Below, piece after piece: positions 58,140 through 64,000 of a DNA stretch of 64,000 bases (positions within the stretch are counted from its first letter, which is position 1; each line of letters starts with the position of its first letter). Source of the DNA: Seonamhaeicola sp. ML3 (GTDB lineage Bacteria > Bacteroidota > Bacteroidia > Flavobacteriales > Flavobacteriaceae); contig NZ_CP096884.1 in the NCBI RefSeq assembly GCF_023273855.1, positions 1,302,001-1,366,000 on the forward strand, in the 5' to 3' direction. A program made the translations under genes and the position numbers. The notes below the pieces were generated by a model. That model was not told the DNA's origin. It ran no database searches and saw only the letters and a list, made by a program, of their open reading frames with translations.

Positions 58140-59290
58140 CCGGCTTTTTTGTGTAACAAACGCGTTAGTTTTATCGATAAATCGGTTAAAATAATTTTTG
58201 AGTTGCCATTACGTTCTATATGGTAAATAGCATCCTGAAGTTCGTTGCTAATTTCCAGAATATTGCCACCGTGTACAAAAGGGGCAAAGTTCTCCAGTTT
58301 AAATTTTTCGGTTTTGGGTTCAAAAAAAACCAAATCTGTGGCATTGTAATTTAGGAGAAGGGCTTGCCTAAAAAAGTCGATACAGAAATTAAGAAACTGC
58401 TTTTGGGTTTCACGACCAGTCTTGGCAATGTTTTCGCTCCAAGAAATTAAGTCGTGAATAGCAGCTTTGTTCCCTTTGGCTTTAAACGCACTGCGTACCC
58501 AGAAGATAAACCATTCTTCAAATTGAATATCTTCAGAGTCGTGATAAACCAAGTCGCAGGCTTTGTTGTAATTGCCATTAGATTGGTGAGCAATTTTTGT
58601 AGCGATACCTTCATCAATTTGGTAGTTTTTTAAAAGCGCTTCTTTAATAACATCTTCGGCCAAAGGCGGAAAATGTAACAATTGGCAACGCGACCTAATG
58701 GTGTTTATAATTTGTTCCTCGTCTTCGGCAATTAAAATAAAAATGGTCTTGTTTGGTGGCTCTTCAATGAGTTTAAGGAGCTTGTTGGCACAAGCTATAT
58801 TCATTTTTTCGGCCATCCAGATGAGCATCACCTTATAACCACCTTCGTATGATTTTAATGATAAGGCCTTTACGATATCCTGAGCTTCATCAACCCCAAT
58901 TTGTCCCTGTTTATTATCAACCCCTAAGAGTTTGTACCAATCAAAAAGGTTGCCGTAAGGTTGTTCCTTGATTAGTTGCCGCCATTCCTCCAAGTAATGA
59001 TTTGAGACAGGGTGACTCTTGGCTTTATCGCTGGTAGTTACCGGAAAAGCAAAATGCAAATCGGGATGGGAGATATTATTAAACTTAAGGTTGCAAGCTT
59101 CGTTCCCAGAATTATTTTCACCATTACTGTTTTTACACAATAAGTATTGCGCATAAGCTATGGCCATAGGTAATGTGCCAGAACCCTCTGGGCCTACAAA
59201 AAGTTGTGCATGCGGAATTCTACCATGGTCTGCACTTGTGGTAAGGTGACTTTTTATATGTTCTTGACCTAAAATATCAGAGAAAAGCAT
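58136..59290 (-). CDS. holB: DNA polymerase III delta-prime subunit
   Basis: Clamp-loader subunit of 384 residues. The start is LFSDILGQEHIKSHL, the classic delta-prime opening, and the P-loop region is degenerate (GPEGSGTLPMA, lacking the Lys of a normal Walker A), as expected for a subunit that does not hydrolyse ATP. Further family elements are ISHPDLHFAFPV, KLLKLIEEPPNKTIFILIAED and TIRSRCQLLHFPPL. The ATG at 59290 is preferred over a TTG nine bases upstream. It runs convergent to the ECF operon and overlaps it by four bases. Confidence 0.9.
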   Translation of the reverse strand: MLFSDILGQEHIKSHLTTSADHGRIPHAQLFVGPEGSGTLPMAIAYAQYLLCKNSNGENNSGNEACNLKFNNISHPDLHFAFPVTTSDKAKSHPVSNHYLEEWRQLIKEQPYGNLFDWYKLLGVDNKQGQIGVDEAQDIVKALSLKSYEGGYKVMLIWMAEKMNIACANKLLKLIEEPPNKTIFILIAEDEEQIINTIRSRCQLLHFPPLAEDVIKEALLKNYQIDEGIATKIAHQSNGNYNKACDLVYHDSEDIQFEEWFIFWVRSAFKAKGNKAAIHDLISWSENIAKTGRETQKQFLNFCIDFFRQALLLNYNATDLVFFEPKTEKFKLENFAPFVHGGNILEISNELQDAIYHIERNGNSKIILTDLSIKLTRLLHKKAG

Positions 59291-59428
59291 CGCAAACAAA
59301 AGTACATGAATTTTTTTCTTTTGGAAATTGAAACCATCAAAGAAAACAAATTCATATCTCCAAAAATAGCATCGATATTTTTTTATTGGAATTATTAAGT
59401 AGGCAGGAATATCAAGCTTTTACATTTA

Positions 59429-60316
59429 TCATTTAGTTACAGCATCTTTTGATTCCATTACCTCGCATCGTGTACCGTCCAGGTCGTGTATATTAAAAAC
59501 CCAACGATTGTTTCTGGCAATTATGGGCTTGTACCGTTCAAGATCAGGCAAGGTATTAGATAACATATCGCTATGCGCCTTTCTTATATCGTCTGTTAGA
59601 AGGCACATATGATGCATTGTTCCCTTTTGCTTCCGAGTCAACTTCATATCGTTTACAAGAATATATTCAACGTAGTCACCCCTTTTTCCCGGCATCTGCA
59701 TATTTACCCAAGCATCTGGGCCTCCATCCTCACGTGAGCCTCTCCAAATCTCTTGAAAACCTAAAGCGTCTTGATACAATTTGTTGGCGGCCTCTTCGTC
59801 TGTAATAGTGAGGCCCACATGAAGCAAACGATCAGAAACCCGTCTTGCTCCTAAATGCTTACCTCTTGCCAGCGTTTGCTTAGAACCGGGAGTGTATTCA
59901 ACAAAAACAAGGTTATGTCCGTTAGGGTCTATTACAACGCTTGCTAAAGTGCCATCGGGTCTTTTTTCCACAGGTGATGGGTTGAGCCCTCTCTCCTGAA
60001 GCATAGCGATGGTAGTTTCGATATCCGAAACCTGAAATGCGACTTCTACTAACCTATTATCATCTGTTCCATCGGGCTTTGAAACTAACTTCAGGAACTG
60101 GTCGTCGTTAATTTTTAAATACCAAGCCTCTTGGTATTCGTAATCTGCAAAGGCAAATTCAAATCCATAAAACCCCGAATAGAAAGCTTGCGATTCCTCT
60201 AAACTTGATATTTGAAATGCCACATGTGCTATTCCTAAGATGGGAAGTTCTTTTTCTACTTTCTTTCCCATAGAAAGACAAGATAACACTAGGGTAATAA
60301 GGAGTATTCTCTTCAT
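59429..60316 (-). CDS. Exported or lipid-anchored double-VOC (glyoxalase-fold) protein
   Basis: A 295-residue protein. An N-terminal signal (MKRILLITLVLSCLSMGKK, Cys at 13) suggests export or lipidation. Two VOC modules follow: residues ~25-150 (GIAHVAFQISSLEESQAFYSG, PNGHNLVFVE) and ~165-290 (LLHVGLTITDEEAANKLYQ, TMHHMCLLTDDIRKAHSDM, DLDGTRCEVME). The VOC fold usually binds a metal with His/Glu residues and acts in glyoxalase, dioxygenase or binding proteins; the reaction here is unknown. Export of a VOC protein is unusual. The ATG at 60316 is chosen over one 42 bases upstream. Confidence 0.8.
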   Translation of the reverse strand: MKRILLITLVLSCLSMGKKVEKELPILGIAHVAFQISSLEESQAFYSGFYGFEFAFADYEYQEAWYLKINDDQFLKLVSKPDGTDDNRLVEVAFQVSDIETTIAMLQERGLNPSPVEKRPDGTLASVVIDPNGHNLVFVEYTPGSKQTLARGKHLGARRVSDRLLHVGLTITDEEAANKLYQDALGFQEIWRGSREDGGPDAWVNMQMPGKRGDYVEYILVNDMKLTRKQKGTMHHMCLLTDDIRKAHSDMLSNTLPDLERYKPIIARNNRWVFNIHDLDGTRCEVMESKDAVTK

Positions 60317-60649
60317 ATGTTTTCCGTTTACATGGAAATTGAAAATTTCCATAACCAAGTTAAGATACTAAAATATTATTAGATGTTTAGTCAAGATGAG
60401 AAGGAGGTAAAAAGTAAAGAGGTTGTATTACATTGGGTTATCAGGAGCGGAAATCACTAATAATCTTACAATTTAAGATATTTCAAAATTCAATATTTTG
60501 AATAAAACCCATATGCAAACCCCTGTTTTTAAGGAAGACAGTCATTTTTTTAAAATTCTTTACCACTTCAAACGTTTTCGTAAAAAAGTCATTTTTTTAA
60601 GCTATTTAATTGGTTACATTTGTGTTCTAATTGATATAATTCCATAAAA
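60317..60649. other. Intergenic segment with the pgk promoter
   Basis: These 333 bases hold no gene that I can support. A TAnnTTTG box for pgk lies at its downstream end (60615-60622). The rest is AT-rich with no repeat that stands out. Confidence 0.45.
60615..60622 (+). promoter_or_regulatory. -7 promoter box of pgk
   Basis: TACATTTG matches TAnnTTTG exactly and lies 28 bases before the pgk ATG. The upstream -33 region is only T-rich. Confidence 0.5.
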
Positions 60650-61837
60650 ATGAAGACGCTTAACGATTTCAATTTCGAAAATAAAAAGGCACTTATCCGT
60701 GTCGATTTTAATGTACCATTAAACGAAAACTTTGAAGTAACCGATGCTACAAGAATCATTTCTGCTAAACCAACTATTATTAAAATTTTAGAAGATGGCG
60801 GTAGCTGTATTTTGATGTCGCATTTAGGGCGCCCTAAAGGATTTCAAGATGAGTTTTCGTTAAAGCATATCGTTGAAAAAGTTCAAGATGTTTTAGGAGT
60901 TGAGGTTAAGTTCGTTCCCGACTGTATTGGAGCAGATGTTGAAGCTGCAGCGGCGAGCTTAGAACCAGGCCAAATTTTATTGTTGGAAAACTTACGCTAT
61001 TACAAAGAGGAAACTGCTGGTGACGAAGGCTTTGCTGAAAAGCTTTCTAAATTAGGAGACATCTACGTAAATGATGCTTTTGGAACAGCACATAGAGCAC
61101 ATGCTTCTACGACTATTGTGGCGCAGTTCTTCCCAGAAGATAAATGTTTTGGTAGCTTACTAGCTCAGGAAATTGATAGTATAAAGAAAGTTATGGAAAC
61201 TGGTGAAAAACCTGTTTTAGCAATACTTGGTGGTGCTAAGGTATCCTCTAAAATTACAATTATAGAAAATATATTAGATAAGGTAGACCACTTAATTATT
61301 GGTGGTGGTATGGCCTTTACTTTTGTAAAAGCGCAAGGCGGAAGCATTGGTAACTCTATTTGTGAAGATGATAAACAAGAACTGGCTTTAGAGATTTTAA
61401 AGCAAGCCAAAGAAAAAAATGTACAGATTCATATTCCGGTAGATACTATTGCTGCAGACGATTTTAGTAACGATGCCAATACACAAATTTGTGATATCAA
61501 TGCCATTCCTGATGGATGGGAAGGAGTTGATGCCGGACCAAAATCTAGAGCACAGTTTGATGCCGTGGTAAAACAATCTAAAACCATTCTTTGGAATGGG
61601 CCATTAGGCGTTTTTGAAATGGAAAGTTTTGCGGGTGGAACCATCGAACTTGGAAATTCTATTGCCGAAGCTACTAAAAACGGTGCGTTCTCACTTGTTG
61701 GTGGCGGCGATTCTGTTGCTGCGGTAAAACAATTTGGTTTCCAAGATAAAGTAAGTTACGTAAGTACTGGTGGTGGGGCCATGTTAGAGAGCTTAGAAGG
61801 TAAAACGCTTCCTGGAATTGCTGCTATATTGGAATAA
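60650..61837 (+). CDS. pgk: Phosphoglycerate kinase
   Basis: Glycolytic enzyme making ATP from 1,3-bisphosphoglycerate. The 395-residue protein has [10 protein letters not shown] (about 17-26), SHLGRPKG (about 58), [31 protein letters not shown] and the ATP-binding end [14 protein letters not shown] and STGGGAMLE. The length is typical. It is preceded by a clear -7 box and followed by a REP-like repeat. No other glycolytic gene lies next to it. Confidence 0.97.
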   Translation: MKTLNDFNFENKKALIRVDFNVPLNENFEVTDATRIISAKPTIIKILEDGGSCILMSHLGRPKGFQDEFSLKHIVEKVQDVLGVEVKFVPDCIGADVEAAAASLEPGQILLLENLRYYKEETAGDEGFAEKLSKLGDIYVNDAFGTAHRAHASTTIVAQFFPEDKCFGSLLAQEIDSIKKVMETGEKPVLAILGGAKVSSKITIIENILDKVDHLIIGGGMAFTFVKAQGGSIGNSICEDDKQELALEILKQAKEKNVQIHIPVDTIAADDFSNDANTQICDINAIPDGWEGVDAGPKSRAQFDAVVKQSKTILWNGPLGVFEMESFAGGTIELGNSIAEATKNGAFSLVGGGDSVAAVKQFGFQDKVSYVSTGGGAMLESLEGKTLPGIAAILE

Positions 61838-61870
61838 TTTGAATTAAGTTTTCAAATTGGAAAACTGCTC

Positions 61871-61930
61871 TACAAGGCTTGCCTTGTGGTTTCTATTGAA
61901 GTTGTCATTCTCGTGAAAACGGGAATCTGA
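61871..61930. repeat. REP-like repeats between pgk and the lytic transglycosylase
   Basis: A 7-bp palindrome ACAAGGC-TT-GCCTTGT at 61872-61887 is followed by GTCATTCTCGTGAAAACGGG (61904-61923). ATTCTCGT and ACGGGAAT form a hairpin at 61907-61926. The second unit has the same GTCATTC start as the element at 31847-31913. Confidence 0.6.
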
Positions 61931-62023
61931 AATAAAAGATTTCTTAAGTTGAGAAATGAAATTTTTTATTTCACTTAAAAAACACGATTTTAGCCATACT
62001 ATCGTTCACTTGGAATAGATATT

Positions 62024-63586
62024 ATGGCTTTTCGTTTTTATATACTCACACTCTTTTTTAGTCTTTCATTTTGTTTGTTACATGCTCAGAATGAAGTCGA
62101 TTCGTTGTCGGTGGCTGTCAAAGACACATTGGTTGATGGCAAACCAAACATTGAACCTATTAAAGCCGTTACAGACAGTACAGATATTAAAAAACTGGAA
62201 GACCATGAATTGGCGGCAAGTATAGACGAAAAATGGCTTCAGGAATTGTACAGTAACAACCTGTTTGACACTGTTTATAAATCGGTTTCGGATTTAGATT
62301 TTAAATCGGTTGAATATCCAGAATTACCAACAGACACACTAAAAGCTAGACTAGCAGAACTAAATGCTAGAACGCCTTTTAATGTGGAGTATAATCCGTC
62401 TTTAGAGAGTGTAATCAAATCTTATTTAAAACATAGAAGAAACCTTATTCAAAGACTGCTTACTTTAAGTGAATTCTATTTCCCCATGTTTGAACGGGAA
62501 CTAGATAATGCCAATATTCCTCTAGAGATAAAATATTTGGCCATTGTAGAATCAGCTTTAAAGCCTAGGGCAAAATCTAGAGTAGGCGCTACAGGGTTGT
62601 GGCAGTTTATGTTCAGCACTGGAAAAATGTATGGGTTAGATGTTAGTAGCTATGTAGACGAACGTAGCGACCCTATAAAATCTACTAAAGCGGCTACTAA
62701 ATATTTGGCAAAATTATATGAGATTTTTGGGGATTGGGATTTGGCCTTGGCGTCCTATAATTCTGGTCCAGGAAATGTAACGAAAGCGATTCGTCGCTCT
62801 GGAGGTTACAAAAACTATTGGAATATTAGGCAAAATCTACCAAGGGAAACAGCCGGCTATTTACCTGCTTTTTTAGCTAATATGTACATTTTTGAATATG
62901 CTGAAGCCCACGGTTTTAAGAAGACAAAACCAGAGTTTGCTCTTAAAGAAACAGATACGGTGCTTGTAAAACAGATGATTACTTTAGACCAAGTTGCCGA
63001 AGTAACAGGAACACCAATAGAACAGCTTCAGTTTTTAAATCCTTCGTATAAATTAGATATCATTCCCGTAATAAAAGGCGAGAATTATTATCTAAGATTA
63101 CCAAGAGAGGTTGTGGGGACTTTTGTAAATAATGAAGAAAAAATATATGCTTTTGTAAAAGAGGAATTTGCCAAAAGAGAAAAGCCATTACCTCAGTTTT
63201 TTAATGCCACAGATAGGATACGTTATAAAGTACGCTCTGGCGATTACTTAGGTAAAATTGCTAGGCGTTATGGAGTAAGAGTAAACCAAATTAAACGGTG
63301 GAACGGAATGAGAAGTAATGATTTGCAAATTGGCCAAAGGCTTACTATTTATCCGCGTAAACCGTATACACCTTCGGTAGCATCATCTTCATCAATAGTT
63401 AAAAAGAAAACCATAACCAAACCACTTTCGGGCGATGTTGTTATCTACACCGTGAAGAGTGGCGATTCGTTATGGAGCATTTCCCAAAAATTTTCTGGAG
63501 TTTCTATTCAAAATATTCGAGATTGGAACGGTATTAGTGGTAGTAATTTAAAACCGGGAATGAAGCTAAAAATATCCAAAGGGTAA
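62024..63586 (+). CDS. LysM lytic murein transglycosylase (MltD-like), exported
   Basis: A 520-residue exported enzyme that cleaves peptidoglycan. The signal peptide (RFYILTLFFSLSFCLLHAQ) is followed by an SLT domain with catalytic E176 in AIVESALKP, then GATGLWQFMFSTGKMYGLDV and LALASYNSGPGNV. Two clear LysM domains (YKVRSGDYLGKIARRYGVRV near 405, YTVKSGDSLWSISQKFSG near 475), and perhaps a degenerate third near 315, bind peptidoglycan. It starts 186 bases after pgk. The DUF4837 lipoprotein gene follows after 23 bases, so the two may be read together. Confidence 0.92.
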   Translation: MAFRFYILTLFFSLSFCLLHAQNEVDSLSVAVKDTLVDGKPNIEPIKAVTDSTDIKKLEDHELAASIDEKWLQELYSNNLFDTVYKSVSDLDFKSVEYPELPTDTLKARLAELNARTPFNVEYNPSLESVIKSYLKHRRNLIQRLLTLSEFYFPMFERELDNANIPLEIKYLAIVESALKPRAKSRVGATGLWQFMFSTGKMYGLDVSSYVDERSDPIKSTKAATKYLAKLYEIFGDWDLALASYNSGPGNVTKAIRRSGGYKNYWNIRQNLPRETAGYLPAFLANMYIFEYAEAHGFKKTKPEFALKETDTVLVKQMITLDQVAEVTGTPIEQLQFLNPSYKLDIIPVIKGENYYLRLPREVVGTFVNNEEKIYAFVKEEFAKREKPLPQFFNATDRIRYKVRSGDYLGKIARRYGVRVNQIKRWNGMRSNDLQIGQRLTIYPRKPYTPSVASSSSIVKKKTITKPLSGDVVIYTVKSGDSLWSISQKFSGVSIQNIRDWNGISGSNLKPGMKLKISKG

Positions 63587-63609
63587 TTCCTTGTAAAAAT
63601 TAAGAACTT

Positions 63610-64000
63610 ATGAAACATATTCTTCTATCAACCTTATTTTTATTGGTTGTAATGTCTTGTAAAGAGAAAAAAGGTAGCTCCGAGAGATTTATTCAAGATT
63701 CTTCTGGAAATATAAACCATGTGTCTGTGGTTTTAGAGAATGATGTTTGGGACGGCAGGGTTGGTGATGCCATTAGGGATGTTTTAACACAACCAATTTA
63801 TGGTTTGCCACAAGATGAACCCATGTTTACCTTAAGCCAGATTCCGCCAAAAGTGTTTTCTGGTTTTGTAACCAAAAACCGTACGATTCTTAAAGTTGAA
63901 ATGGGCAAAGAACCAGGTATTCACTTTAAGGATGATGCTTTTGCCAAGCCTCAAAAAGTTATTGTTTTAACAGGAAAAACAAAAGAAGATATTATTGAAA
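63610..64000 (+). CDS. DUF4837 family lipoprotein, N-terminal part (cut by window end)
   Basis: The frame is open from ATG 63610 to the window end, at least 130 codons. It starts with a lipoprotein signal (MKHILLSTLFLLVVMSCKEK, Cys at 17). The mature part includes RFIQDSSGNINHVSVVLEND, DAIRDVLTQPIYGLPQDEP and FTLSQIPPKVFSGF, which I recall as the DUF4837 family of Bacteroidetes envelope lipoproteins. Role unknown. It lies 23 bases after the lytic transglycosylase gene. The C-terminus is missing because of the window edge. Confidence 0.78.
   Translation, partial: MKHILLSTLFLLVVMSCKEKKGSSERFIQDSSGNINHVSVVLENDVWDGRVGDAIRDVLTQPIYGLPQDEPMFTLSQIPPKVFSGFVTKNRTILKVEMGKEPGIHFKDDAFAKPQKVIVLTGKTKEDIIE

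Overview
The window is about 64 kb of chromosome from a member of the Bacteroidetes, almost certainly a marine-type flavobacterium (Flavobacteriaceae). The evidence is low GC with short intergenic gaps, promoter boxes of the Bacteroidetes type (TAnnTTTG), and two secreted proteins with type IX secretion sorting domains (one type A, one type B). A TonB-dependent receptor with a carboxypeptidase-like plug extension and many families typical of the phylum (DUF4249, DUF4175, DUF4837, head-GIN/DUF2807) agree. No phage, plasmid or CRISPR signal and no complete insertion sequence was seen. The window cuts through a gene at each end.

Layout. 0-6.4 kb: alpha-glucan operon of the GlgE type (glgE tail, maltokinase, glgB) followed by a GH31 alpha-glucosidase. 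6.4-13.3 kb: a cation/proton antiporter, then a co-directional run of MBL-fold hydrolase, subtilisin-like lipoprotein and M1 metallopeptidase lipoprotein, and a DUF2200 protein. 13.3-16.4 kb: a two-gene operon coupling a glutamate-cysteine-ligase-like enzyme fused to CBS domains with an AstE/aspartoacylase-type zinc hydrolase. 16.5-21.7 kb: a small orphan membrane protein, rnpA (TTG start), a CtpA-type S41 protease, an OmpA-like protein and an LRR protein with a type B sorting domain. 21.7-23.5 kb: rpiB, a zinc-type CDF transporter and a GNAT protein on the minus strand. 23.5-24.05 kb: a gene-free AT-rich segment rich in GTTAA. 24-29.8 kb: a beta-propeller-like T9SS cargo, rnr, a YbjQ-like protein, a DUF2807 protein and a LysE-family exporter. 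29.8-31.15 kb: an accessory island with a tightly packed three-gene PIN-domain module, bordered by a highly structured palindromic element. 31.2-42 kb: tRNA-Cys, folB, a zinc-ribbon protein, glnS with an unusual C-terminal extension, several small envelope proteins, an SPFH protein, a PhyH-family protein and gltX. 42-50.3 kb: a large DUF4175 protein, ybeY, mnmG bracketed by two parS-like palindromes, a purple-acid-phosphatase-like protein and a methyltransferase. 50.5-58.1 kb: an OmpH-like lipoprotein, then an envelope locus built around an ECF sigma factor. 58.1-64 kb: holB, an exported double-VOC protein, pgk, a LysM lytic transglycosylase and a DUF4837 lipoprotein cut by the window end.

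The most interesting structure is in 51.2-58.1 kb. The TonB receptor gene and the ECF sigma gene, about 4 kb apart, are preceded by near-identical bipartite promoter-like elements (TGCAACCCTT, exactly 12 bases, TGTC[A/T]ATAAAA). This suggests an autoregulated sigma factor that also drives the receptor, its DUF4249 lipoprotein and a DUF2807 lipoprotein. Downstream of the sigma gene lie a one-pass membrane protein (possible anti-sigma factor), a DUF4097-like secreted protein and an outer-membrane barrel.

Dispersed short REP/MITE-like repeats starting with GTCATT occur in several intergenic gaps. Functions are assigned from motifs and remembered family features only; no database search was possible.
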